Assembly: GCA_022495005.1 (NCBI GenBank)
Contig: JAGYXB010000106.1
Span: 124,001 to 188,000, forward strand
Source of the DNA: Rhyacophila brunnea
Lineage: Eukaryota > Arthropoda > Insecta > Trichoptera > Rhyacophilidae
Length of the DNA stretch: 64,000 bases
Direction: 5' to 3'
Shown here: in pieces, positions 13,501-24,715 of the stretch
How positions within the stretch are numbered: position 1 is the stretch's first letter
Layout: every line of letters starts with the position of its first letter
Translations under genes and position numbers: made by a program
Notes under the pieces: model-generated
Told to the model about the DNA's origin: nothing
Seen by the model: only the letters and a program-made list of their open reading frames with translations
Database searches by the model: none

Positions 13501-14026
13501 GTATATTAAAAATTTATAATAATGAGACCTTTCTCTGCCTAGGTCATGCAGTCATATTAATTGATCGTATCCCTTGGTTACCAAAAAGTACAATTAATTT
13601 ACATTCCTCATAGCATATACGCCGGAGAAACTTTACAGGACTTACAGTAAAAATACAATGAAAGAGGCAATGTTCACAATCATTTAATATATACATGAAA
13701 ACAAACTCTAATTACAACGTCTACCAAATTGCAAATTTTTCGAATATCGTAAATTTTATTTAGTTGAAATCAAGTTTACATTGCCAATTATATAACTAGG
13801 TAGGTACCCAATTATTCGATTAATTAATGTTAAATATTTTTTTAATTAATAACATATTTAGTGACAAGAATAGTGCAAATTACGTAATTAGAATGCGCGC
13901 CTGTCTTACATCACCGTGCTAATTTAATGACACCAGTAAAGTAACATTATAGATGTCGCTAATCAAACAAATTATTTTTGTCGGTTGTACGAAATCAAAA
14001 TTTATTATGAAAATTCACTGTTGTTT
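13501..14026. other. AT-rich DNA, no feature recognised
   Basis: No open frame or repeat pair seen. Confidence 0.5.
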
Positions 14027-14290
14027 GAATTGTTCTGTGTGTTAATATACTTTTTTTAGTATAGAAAAATACGGCAACACTTTAAAAAAAATGTTATTTA
14101 CCCTTTATGGGTCATAAGCGAAAAACGGATAGTTTTGAGACCGGCAACATTAAGGTCTATATTTCTATAATTTTACAAGTTATAATCACCCTTATGGGTT
14201 TTAATCATTCTCAGATAACGCACAGAGGTCTTGAATCTGACCAATCGCCCTGAAGTTTGCACATATTGAGTAGATTACGAAAAATGTGTC

Positions 14291-14310
14291 CCGGTCAGTT
14301 ATCTGACCGG
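14291..14310. repeat. Left subterminal palindrome of piggyBac-like copy 2
   Basis: A perfect inverted repeat, CCGGTCAG-TTAT-CTGACCGG. With its neighbour TGTCCATTT it recurs in inverted orientation near the right end, which is typical of subterminal transposase-binding repeats. Confidence 0.65.
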
Positions 14311-14870
14311 TGTCCATTTAGCGACATGATAGCTGCCAGTTTTTCAACAACAGTGTTTTTAAGTTCTTGTTTTTAGAAAATTGTGACTTTTTTACTGAAA
14401 ACAAAGTATGTACATTTATACTATACATAAAAATATATAGTTTTTTGTATTTCACCTATAAATTGTATGTGTTATAGTAAAATAATATCAAATTATTGAG
14501 TGGCATGTCGAGAATCTAACCTCAAATTGTATAATTTGGACCCTTTTTGATTTACATAATATAGACACTAAAAATAATTTCTAAACCACAATACATCTAA
14601 TTTCATATAACAATATAGTGAACTTTCATAATTACTAGTTATTTGTTGTGGATAATTAGTCGCTATCGAGTTATTTGATGATATGTGTCATTCTTTGAAA
14701 AAATGATTTCCAAAAAAATCGCAGGTAAAAATAATTGTTTTTGTTTTCATTCAAACCGTAATAATTTTTTGAAATACATATCTCAGAATGAAATAAAATA
14801 GTTATGGAATGTTATATGTATAAGTAGAAGCCTATATTGCTGAACATTTTTTTTTCTTTATTGTCTGAGT

Positions 14871-15268
14871 ATGGAAAATGGGAGAAGCGGAAGTTTTAGT
14901 GCGAAAGACCTTGAAGACATGGGTGAAGACGCATTCCTGAGATTATTTGAAGGAATTACAGAATACTAAGGTGTGTTGGATAATGAAAAAAAACCTATTA
15001 CACATCTTCACTTTAGAAACAAGTTGGCCGATCAGCTCAGCTGATAGGATCTTTTACTTCACGAAAAAGGGTTGGTCGACCTCCATTTCCTGACGATATC
15101 AATTCAAATCATTATCCTGAAAAATGTACACTTCATAGATGTGGTTATTGCAGCACTACGCTGAAAGTGATACGAAGCTCAGCAACAAATTGCAAAGTAT
15201 CCCTTTGCATACCGTGTTTTATGCCGTACCAATTATCTGAACAAAAGAAAAAGCCAACAAGGCCTTAG
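14871..15268 (+). pseudogene. piggyBac-like transposase remnant (N-terminus plus Cys-rich C-terminus)
   Basis: An ATG at 14871 opens a 32-codon frame, rich in acidic residues after a Ser/Gly start, that stops at 14967. From about 14998 a second stretch reads HLHFRNKLADQL. It is thrown out of frame by a tandem duplication of CAGCT (15033-15042), then continues in another frame to the stop at 15266-15268. That last part contains RKRVGRPPFPDD, then a Cys/His series, CTLHRCGYC...NCKVSLCIPCF, matching the Cys-rich C-terminal domain of piggyBac-type transposases, which binds the element's ends. The DDD catalytic region (about 400 residues in the family) is absent. It cannot make active transposase. 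Family assignment rests on this motif plus the TTAA and CCCT ends. Confidence 0.78.
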
Positions 15269-15422
15269 AAATGTTTGTTATTTTGAGAAACTTCTATAAA
15301 ATTAATAAAGTAATTATTATTGTTACAGAAATAAATGAAATTATAATTTTTTACTAAAAAACCTGTGTTTTTATTATTAAAAAAAAATCCGAGAACAAAT
15401 ATTTTTTTTACCTAAATGGACA

Positions 15423-15442
15423 CCGGTCAGAAAACTGACCGC
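15423..15442. repeat. Right subterminal palindrome of piggyBac-like copy 2
   Basis: CCGGTCAG-AAAA-CTGACCGC, preceded by AAATGGACA, mirrors the left subterminal repeat in inverted orientation about 140 bp from the right end. Confidence 0.65.
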
Positions 15443-15585
15443 TGGGAAATCGATAATTACGAAAAAACTATATATTTTTCAAAAAAATTTTATTTTTTCT
15501 GTTCATCAAAATGAATATAAAATACATAAAAAAAAATAATTAAGCACATATCTTTGAAAAAAAAAGTTGTCCTATAAAGGGTTAA

Positions 15586-16842
15586 ATGACAATTAACGAC
15601 TCATCGTCGAAGACTAGTCATCATGTAAGTAGTTGAATATCCATTTTTGTTTTAAAATTACCAATCTTAAAGGCTTATCTCTTAATAATTATTAATCATA
15701 CATATTCCAGAACACATACAACCGAGTTCTTAGAAATCTGCTATTTTGGAATAGACACACCAGCGACACAGTTTTTGCACCACAGTATACAGGTTTGGAG
15801 ACATGGCGGAGGTAGCGTTGTCAACTTAGCGTTTACATCCAGAATGCAAAATAGGCATGCTGCGAATAGTGTTAATAAATCTAGCGTTTTTCGATCCGCA
15901 AACAGCTTAAAAACAGTTCAACAAATAGGCCGACCAATGTGCTTGAAAATAAACATGCTGGTCTCTTGTACCATATAATATCATACCATTAAATTAAATA
16001 TTTAGGATCGATGAGGTAGAGGTGATGAGATGAAGGCACCGGTAGTAGATATTTATTGTCTCGATGCAGAGTACAGACAGTTACTATGGTCAGAGTAAAG
16101 ATTAGCGGTGTAGTGTAGAGTGATCGCGGCGAGCTCGTGCTCAGACCGAGCCGCGGTCTGGCAGCGTCGACTACCGATCTACTGTTAAGCAGGTGAATGT
16201 GTCGAGTGACGAGTCACGAGTGACTGAGTCGAGTGACGGACTCGGGATGACTGGCGAGTTATTTATATTCCTTGCTATTTATATAAATGAAATCAATGCA
16301 CTACAAGAGTCATTGTCGCAATTAAATAAATCATAAAATACACTGTTGACTTAGGTTATGATTGAGGAAATGCTGACAACTCTATTTTGTTTCGACAACA
16401 AAACATACAGATTGAAGTGTGTCACCCCTGTAATGCTGAGTGGTGTGATTACTACAAATATAACATACAATATTTAAGTAATGACCAAATATTGTATTGA
16501 TTAATTGTTCAATATATTATTTCTCGCAAAACTATGAAGTGCCAGTTCTAGATAATATTTTAATTATAAGAAAATCTTGGTTTTTTCCCTACCAAATAGC
16601 TTATATTTGTTACCCTAATTGACGTATTTTTGTCAATGGCAGTTGGTAACACTGGGCGGAGGGAAAAGCAACTACTATATAATTTGCGTAGATAGGTAGA
16701 ATGTACTCGTAATATATCAAAGCACTTGGATTAATTGGAGAGTTGGTATCTACAATTAAAATTTATTTGCATGACGTGACATCTAATTTTCGCTTGCTAC
16801 TCGAATTACAAGGCTAAACACAAAAAAATGTAGGTAGACATA
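15586..16842. other. Unassigned DNA; possible LTR-like or satellite patch
   Basis: The patch 16020-16260 is clearly less AT-rich than its surroundings and carries a hairpin, AGACCG...CGGTCT (16143-16159), and a GAGTGAC/GAGTCAC array (16202-16250). AATAAA-type signals follow near 16320. It could be a decayed LTR, but no paired repeat, primer-binding site or gag/pol frame is visible. A 67-codon frame at 15775 has no recognised domain. Confidence 0.35.
16202..16250. repeat. GAGTGAC / GAGTCAC short repeat array
   Basis: About five alternating direct and inverted copies of a seven-base GAGTGAC-type unit occur in under 50 bp, producing overlapping small palindromes. Confidence 0.6.
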
Positions 16843-16971
16843 TAGTAGAATCTCGATTATCCGGATTATAAAAACCAAATATCATCAGACAAAAATTGCG
16901 GTACTATATCGAAAACAATCCTGTCGACAACTGGTGGTTAAGACGCGAAAATAATAAAGAGTTAGTTATCA

Positions 16972-17437
16972 GTTTCAGAAGAATAATAATTTAATAAACT
17001 ATGTTTTTATTCAACGAATAATTCACAAGATTTAAGAATGTAAGATTCTTTATTGTATACCTATACATAATTTGAAAACACCTCAGAAACATATCTACTA
17101 GAAATCATTGACAAAATAAGCACGACGCCAGGCGCGACTCGAACCAGCATCCATTGGATTTCGGCCAATCTGCTTTACCAATTGAACCACCTGCATCCTA
17201 CATGATTACGACGAAATTAACTAGTGGTAATATATACAACTGAACCCCTTATCAAATTGCGTTAACATTGGCAATCGGATTTTGTGGTTTGAACTAATTT
17301 GAAGTCGTTATTATCAAAAAAAAAAAATCCAGTATGTATATTTTGAGGTGTTTAGCATACAATGTAGTGAAATAAAGAATGTTAAATTCTCAAAAAATGT
17401 GAATGAAAAAATGTTTATTACATTATTAGTACAAGTA
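16972..17437. mobile_element. Long-inverted-repeat element with tRNA-like core, copy 1
   Basis: The left arm (about 16972-17110) and right arm (about 17330-17437) are imperfect inverted repeats, about three quarters identical by eye. Each carries an AAGAATGT..ATTCTT hairpin and a CTCAGAAACATA-type block. Between them, on the minus strand at 17120-17196, is a tRNA-like sequence with A box TGGTTCAATTGG and B box GGTTCGAGTCG, plus a possible anticodon stem ATTGG/CCAAT whose seven-base loop contains GAA. The spacer beside the core (GACGAAATTAACTAGTGG) recurs at 24.87 kb. The element sits inside the Tigger relic, so it arrived later. Confidence 0.65.
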
Positions 17438-17576
17438 AATACGTTGAGACTAAAATTTCGAGAGATCCTGATGTCAGCTAGGAATCAAGGTAAGTATCTA
17501 TTATTGGTACCTACCTTGATTCAAAATACAAACATTTTTTCTAGTAGGGATGTTTTTAACGCGTCTTCAAGTTATG

Positions 17577-17880
17577 TATAAAATTAATTTAAATGACTGT
17601 CTGTACATGGCAGCCGAAAGTTGGAATTCTGTAGATGTGCCAACATACAAAAGATTGAAATAAAATTTTGTAAAAACCGTTAATAAGTTTCAATAGTAGT
17701 AATGCAGATCTCCATTATTCATATGAGACACCGCGGAAACTGTAAAACAAATTTCAACGTGCAATTAATGCGATGAAGAAGATGTCAGCAAGTGGTTGAA
17801 TGATGCGGAAAATATATAAAATAATATAAAGGAAATATTAGAGGAACAAAATCAAGGCACCGAAGAGATTACCACGGGCC
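17577..17880 (+). pseudogene. Tigger/jerky-like transposase C-terminal remnant
   Basis: One reading frame gives YKINLNDCLYMAAESWNSV and, 68 codons downstream in the same frame, CDEEDVSKWLNDAENI. Both resemble the region after the DDE catalytic domain in pogo/Tigger and jerky-type proteins, where an L-D-x-x-Y-M-I-A-E-S-W motif and an E-E-D-x-x-x-W-L-N motif are usual. Five or more stops lie between and after them, including TAA just past the second motif, so it is dead. Its position inside Tigger-like terminal repeats supports the call. The catalytic acidic residues are not recognisable. Confidence 0.6.
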
Positions 17881-18113
17881 GAATATTGGTCATACACGTT
17901 CTGAATGTTGTCAATATGATGGTATGAACAGCAAGAATAACTCAAACAACGTACGTGTCTCAACAGTATAATATGTGCTTTGGATAATTTCAAGCAAACA
18001 ACAATAATTACTGAATTTAACAATAATTTTCTGCATGTATTCACACTAGATATCTTTCTTCTTTCCTTTCACCGGAGCATGTTCATTCCCCTATAATCGA
18101 GGTTCTATGACTG

Positions 18114-20950
18114 TGATAGCTCAGGATCAAAGTACTATAGTAGCGAAGACTGTTGACGATTACCTATATACAATTATATCAATTTATTGCAGATATTATA
18201 TATCTATTAGAGAGTAATGCCAACTAATACGCGGAAGTTTGTTTTAGTAGATTAAGCTTAACCTGTAAATATCAGAATAAACCGCATCAAGAGATCCAGT
18301 GCCTTAGTGGATTTCATGATAATTTATAAAATTTCGATCAAGTAAGAGTAGGTAGGTATGTTATAATTATTGTTAATAATGTGTGATGGGGTAGAGAAAA
18401 AGAAACTAAGTAATTGTAAGAAAAGTATTGGATAAAGATCACAAGAGTGAACGCAAGTTATGTCGTAAAACATATTCTTATATGTAATAAATATCATGTG
18501 ATAAAGATATACTCATTTTATAAATAAATACTTAAATTATTTTTGTACAGAAACTTCTGAGACTTTATTATTTATTTAAAATGCGCTGATAGTTATCTTC
18601 ATACAAATATAAGTTACGTTTACAGAACGAAAATTTCATACTGACTAAAAATCAGTTTTTCACATTAAAATTTCATTAATTATTACTGACATTGATTCCC
18701 ACTATTCATGGCAATAGCAAATTCTCATAGATACTCGTATTATATAAACTATATTTTTAAGTAAAGGTACATAATATATGTGTCTACGTTTAATAAGCGT
18801 ATCAACTATATAATATTTTGTATATTATGAATTAATATTGATAATAACTATATTGCTAACTGTGTATTTAAAACCAGGTATAAATAACATGATCAATATA
18901 TTAAGTTAATATAAAGAATCTGATTAATTATTTAGGATGGGTGTGTTATTTTAGTGTATTGACATTAAAGAGAAAGCTATCACTCCGTTCCCAATTTCAC
19001 AAAGTTGACCCTACAGCGGGTATGCTCCCTGATTTAATATAAACTATATTTTGTGTCTTTGATTAAGTTTCAGTGCTGTATACTGTTACATAGATTGGCA
19101 ATAACTCGACGCAGCCCAGATAATTTCATTTCCACCGTCATAATTTCATCCCTTCGACTTGTAGGTTGTACCTAAATATACGAAGGGGTGAATTGGTCGA
19201 TATCGGTCTCGAGCAATGGCGTGAACTGATATAGCTACCAACGCGATAAGGAGAGTTATGTTATGAGCTGAACGTACGTGGAAAAACAAAGAGACATCCA
19301 ATGCGGGCGTAGGTATTATAAATAAGAATATGATACTGTTATTGCTTATAATAACATTAGGGTTAACATAATAACACTGAGTTTGGGGAAACGGCCCGAA
19401 TATTTCAACGCAATAATCACAAGTAATAAACCAATAAAATTGGGATATATAATTATTAAAAAGTGCTGTGTTGTTATAATAACAGAACTAAGTAATCAAA
19501 ATTAATCGTATACTAGTGTATACCTACTATTGAATTTAGATATTATTAGAAATAGCTGATCGTTTTGCTGACACCGTACGCTCGACTTTTTTCATTCGAT
19601 TCGCATAATATGCCCATAATTGAATCGGGTAAGAAATAATTCAATTTCAAATATCGTTCCAAAACCAATCTTGGATATTGAATAAGCATTACTAGGGATT
19701 TGCATATTACTTTATTGGTTGAATATATCTTACGCTCATAGACTGAAACAATTTTGCAGATAACGGAAAATAACATTTTAGATATAAATCCAACTACATA
19801 CTTACCAATTTAAATGGAGATATTTTGAAATTTGTACGTGGGTGATTTCATTAATCAGTTGAATACATACGCCACATTTGTTAGATGACAGTGACGAAGA
19901 TTCGATACTTTTTACGATTTTTAGGCCATGTACGGATGGTAATCCGTGATGAAATTACAACGCAGGAAACTAGTAACATGTAGGTACATACAATGAAATT
20001 ACTGGGTCTATAATCGTAACTAATATTTCTATGATCAGATTGGTTGATTCCGCACTTTAGGCATATAAGAAAATTCAGTTTCTATCCAAAAATAATATTT
20101 CAAAAAACAAATTATTATTACAATACCGTCGGTAGACTATATCACATTAAACACCGTTTACCTGCGTCTAAACAGGTAAATTCACCACCGTTGAATGAAT
20201 AATTGTCATATCTACAGGATACGCTATTCCATACAATAAAATATAAATAGGAAAATGGGTACCCTTCCCAAAAAAGATTATATACACGTAACAAAAATCT
20301 TCACGAATTACATTTATAGTAAAGTACGTAGAGCTCAGTTTTGAGTACATAGGTAATTACTACATATTATATTAAATAAAATTCTCTTAAAATATCCCAT
20401 AAAATATAATTTTCTTTTATTTTAAATTAAAATATAAAATTTTATTGTAAGCAGATTAAAGCAGTTATTACTTATTACAATGCGAGTAGAGTTTTTTTAA
20501 TCTGTATAATATAGCTATTAAAATCTTTTAACATATTATTTTATAGCAAACACCTACATTTATTATGTTGACATTTAAAAATATGTATTGATCATAATTA
20601 TTGTCGAACTAGTGATTTTTTAGAAATAATTTGAATATGTTGATAATTTTAACTAAAAGTTCTCTCAAAAGTTCATCAAGTGCAAATAAGTCCGGCTGCT
20701 GGAAAAGCTTCTTAAATTCAACGCTTATACAGTCATCAATAATAATAGAATAATTTATCATTTTTGTCACGGATGTTTACTATTTCAAAATAATATTATG
20801 ATAATTCATGGCGAAAATTACTAAGGTACCTATATAAATATATTTATTGAAATTTGTTTTATTATTTTTTCACCTCTGTTGGATTCACTCAATATATTGG
20901 CATTTTAGCAGCACATAACTTATAATTCATTTTCAAAAACGTAAACGAGT
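18114..20950. other. AT-rich DNA, no gene recognised
   Basis: Only small hairpins are visible, for example CCCTTCG/CGAAGGG near 19149-19188 and TTTACCTG/CAGGTAAA near 20158-20184. Short minus-strand frames at 19546 and 20168 are low-complexity. Confidence 0.5.
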
Positions 20951-20954
20951 GTGC

Positions 20955-21067
20955 TTAATTACCGCTTAAGTACCGAAAATTACGGTATTTTAGATTTTCA
21001 AAACCGATATTTCGGTATTGATAAATACTGGAATACCGGTTTTGAAATACCGGTACTGCAATCCCTA
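20955..21067 (-). repeat. ACCGGTATT-type repeat ending in TAGGGATTGCA
   Basis: Read on the minus strand, the block begins TAGGGATTGCA, then carries several ACCGGTATT or close variants in direct and inverted orientation. The TAGGG..TTGCA start resembles a hAT-type terminal repeat and recurs at 24198 and 52561 with a different palindromic core. The partner end was not found. Confidence 0.5.
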
Positions 21068-23697
21068 GTTCTGACAGATAAAATTTTCAGTAGTCATTTT
21101 ATTTTTCTCACACTTTATCACGGTTCTAAGATGCATAAATTAATATACAAAAGATATAGGAAAAATCATTAAAAACAAAAGTATATGTAAACAATATACC
21201 TATAGATGGAAATATTTATAAAAAACGACTTTCAAAAAGAAAATATGAATATGATGTCGGTAAGTAGTTTTATTATTATGAAAGAGGGGCATGTTTTTTT
21301 AGTCAAGTCAATTTGCAAGGAATTATATTGTGTATTGTGTAGACGTAGAGTGACCCAAAGGAAAATTACGAATATTATAATTCTTGCATAAAGGTTTGTT
21401 TTTGCGGCCGAGACAGTTTATTCACTCTATAAACTCGTCTCGCGTGTGCTATTTTATTTTTATCTCTTTGTTGTGATATAAGTTCGGAGCATATGCGGGA
21501 GTCTCGGAAGACCAACTGGAGAGGTTTATAATGGGGTCAACGATGTCAGCAATATGTCGGCAAATGGAGCATTACGTAAAACTTCCAATGGCCTCTGCAT
21601 ACATTAACATACATTTTGTAGCTCGGTACAGAACAAGACGCCGAATCGAACGAAATCAATAACCGCGCCAAATTGGTAAAATTAATTCACATACAAAATT
21701 TTATAGGTAGATAATATAATATTTAAAGGTATGAAGTAATATATATAATTCATTTGCTTACAGAAAACTGGACTAAAAACATTTCAATGGAATGAGTCGA
21801 ATCCCGGAAAAAAGCGGCGTAATTCTAAATAGGAATGATAACTTTATATGGCTTGAAGGTTTTACTTGATCGGAATTAAATATCATACTATGTACCGTAA
21901 TTGAGTAGGTGCTTATTGTTTCAAAAGAATTTCCACAAATAATATAATTCTGGATAAAAGACATGTCAGTTAATTACAAAATCAAGTACATATTTGGAAT
22001 TGTGCTGCTATCACGCCATATACCTACATGAGTACTTATCTACAACGAACAGTTTAGTTATAGTGACATTATAATGAAATAGTTTAACGTAAGTTATCAA
22101 CGAAATCATGTTATAATAGTAATGCTATGGTTTCTGAACACGGGGTGTTGTAGTCGGGACTTGTATTTTCGTCCGAACTTTACTACCTACCTATTCAATT
22201 CTATTACAAAATATATTTGGAAGTTACGACGATAATGTTACGTATCAATCATCCAAAAAGGCGTAACTATGAAGCTAGCGAAAAACGAAGTAACCAATAA
22301 TGATTTTATCATTATAAATTTTATTTATATATTGCCAAATAAAAGATTTTTACGAAAATATGATAAAATTAATTTATATTATCAATTTAAAATCATTATA
22401 AATTCAAACAAGTATGTAAGTGCTGGCTCAATCAATAAATGATAGACCTTTACAATCTGTCGAGTATCTTGGATTGAGTTTTCGGTGAAATAATTAAGAT
22501 ATTCTTACTCATAACCTCCCACCGGATGTATCTACAATAAGTAGGAAACGATTAAACAAGTATCCAACGAAAACTGATTAGTTCTTATAAGGCTGTTTTT
22601 ATAATCAGATAAGCGAAAGAATTAAAAATTATACATACTTGGGTTAGAATACCTATATAAACCTGAAGTTATTTTGCAATGTTAAAAATTCAAACGCTCC
22701 ACCTTTGCGCACATTCTTTATGCGTCGGTATGAAATATATTACCAATCCATTATATCAGGATATACGGTTATTACCGGACGTCAAAAACCTCTTGGTGGA
22801 TGGCAAGCGAGGCTTTATCATGGACCCGTACGCAGACATTAAAAATTGACAAATAATTCCCAAAATCGAATCTAACGAATAAGCAGAATTCGAGAACAAT
22901 GTGCGGAATGGAAATTTACGGCCGGGTTTTATGTAAAAGGCAAAACGAAACAAGGGACTTAAAAAGTCATACATTATGTATGAATCTAGTTAGAAGTTTG
23001 CTCGAATTACGGTGGATTACGGCTCGACTAATTCATTAATTTGGGAAATACTTATTTGGATTACATTCAGATAATGGTACGGTTAAATGTTGAGAAAGGG
23101 TGTAAAGCTAATTAGTTAAAAACAGATGATTCATTTTCGATATATAAAAGGTTTTCATATACTTTTTACACGTTTCGTATGCCTACACTTTCCGAGGCGT
23201 GGCGTGTTTTTCTTATTTGATCGCGGCTGCAACAATTCAAGAAAAATACGAACAAATACCCTATATAATGGGACTGAAGAAGAACACACAGTAAGAAAGT
23301 CATAATAAATACTTCAAGATTTACTATGATTAGCCTTTGCCCGTCTTTTCATGACATAATTTATTTTCCACTTGTCTCTTACAAATTAACAATTACAATC
23401 CGCCGCCATATAAATGATAACATTATATACGTATCTACGGTCGATTATATAAGTATATTTATAGTACATGGTTCCGAAGATGGGTTCATATCCCAAAACA
23501 TATAATCGAATTACAAAAACATTTTTTTAAAACCATTACATATTAACAATTTTGGTATAACTATATAAGTAACTACCAGTTAAAATAGTAATTTTTTAGG
23601 TATGGATAAAATATATTCTAGCCACAAAGTTTCGCCAAGCATTTTGGATACCGTGTATAAATAATATATCGAATGAACGGTTTTAGACTACATTGAG
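21068..23697. other. AT-rich DNA, no gene recognised
   Basis: A small imperfect hairpin (CGAGAC..GTTTAT / ATAAAC..GTCTCG) lies at about 21412-21443. Frames at 21206, 21773 and 22756 show no domain. Confidence 0.5.
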
Positions 23698-23705
23698 TAT
23701 AATAA

Positions 23706-24198
23706 TAGGGACTGTCATCCTGGAGGAAATTTTTAATACCAGAGTTTCCGGATTGGTGTTCTCAACTTCAACCCCGAATTCCGGGATTTGTGAAAACCAT
23801 ATGAAATTTTGCCAATTTATTATTAGGTATTCGTACCAAAGTAGATAGAACATTATGATTATGAGTAATAATATCTTCAAAATATTATTATAATCGACGC
23901 GATGAAAAAAATATATAGTATCTACCGCAGTATCGTAAAGTATGTATTAATTAAAACATGCTACAGTCGACGTTGTTTTGCTATACATAACAAATTTAAA
24001 CGATTTATATCGTAACTAATATAGATTTTTTGAAACTGTCACGTTCTTTGTGTTTATAAATATATAGGTATCTTAAACAAATAAACTGTAATGAAAATAT
24101 GCTGATTTAGACAAAACATAAAATTAAAACAAATCCTGAAATCACGATTTTAGGAAGGAATCAAGAAGTAGACCGGGATCCCGGGATTGCAAGCCCTA
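23706..24198. mobile_element. hAT-like non-autonomous element, imperfect TSD
   Basis: The left end TAGGGACTG at 23706 and the right end, read inverted as TAGGGCTTGCAATCC from 24198, face each other. The flanking octamers TATAATAA (23698-23705) and CACAATAA (24199-24206) agree at six of eight positions, the two differences being transitions. TAGGG ends with an 8-bp duplication fit hAT. The right end holds a palindromic CCGGGATCCCGG core. No transposase frame. Confidence 0.5.
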
Positions 24199-24206
24199 CA
24201 CAATAA

Positions 24207-24715
24207 TGAGCTACGTCCAAATAAAGGAATGCAAGAGTTATAAATATTGAAATAGCATGTTATTTATAAATGAATCACTTTAAACACAAAGCAATAGGGC
24301 CAATATACCGATGGAAATTATATAGCTATAAAATATCGACTGAGTAGATACGCTATAATCGTAACCAGTGCCTATATTCCGAATAAGAAATTCCATTTTC
24401 ATTTCAAATAGATAATAAATAACTCAAGAGGAAGCACCTTGGTTCTGTTCCTAGAATTTAACGCAGAATCCCAGAAACCTTTGTCAGAGCGTACCATATA
24501 ATATATTATGGATGAGAAGGAAATCGTATATTACATTATACACGTAGGTATATGATAATAGTACCAGTACCTATATCGCTGTATGCTAAATTTATGAAAA
24601 TAATATTATTTTATTCTATATCCATGAAAATTCTACCATAAAATGTACGAATGACAGCATATGCATTGGAAGTACTTATCATTATTAATATTATTATAAT
24701 TCAATACAATATTGA
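24207..24715. other. AT-rich DNA, no feature recognised
   Basis: Nothing assignable. Confidence 0.5.

Larger units (their letters stand above)
14027..15581 (+). mobile_element. piggyBac-like element, internally deleted copy
   Basis: The terminal repeats are CCCTTTATGGGTCA at 14101-14114 and, inverted, CCCTTTATAGGACA ending at 15581; they differ at two positions. TTAA, the piggyBac target, follows at 15582-15585; the left flank at 14097-14100 reads TTTA. Subterminal palindromes sit at 14291-14310 and 15423-15442. Between them are a short N-terminal frame and the transposase C-terminus with the catalytic core missing, so the copy is non-autonomous. Homology with 1-678 starts at 14027, about 70 bp outside the terminal repeat, so the element may lie inside a larger duplicated unit. 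Confidence 0.82.
16843..18113 (+). mobile_element. Tigger/pogo-like DNA transposon, decayed
   Basis: The left end TAGTAGAATCTCGATTATCC (16843) and the right end, read inverted as CAGTCATAGAACCTCGATTAT up to 18113, match the CAGT..GAACCTCGATTATCC style of Tigger/pogo terminal repeats. The left end abuts TA; the right flank is TG, perhaps a mutated TA. Inside are transposase remnants (17577-17880) and a nested tRNA-core element (16972-17437). At 1271 bp, nearly 500 of them foreign, it is far shorter than a complete Tigger, so much of its coding region is deleted. Confidence 0.7.
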
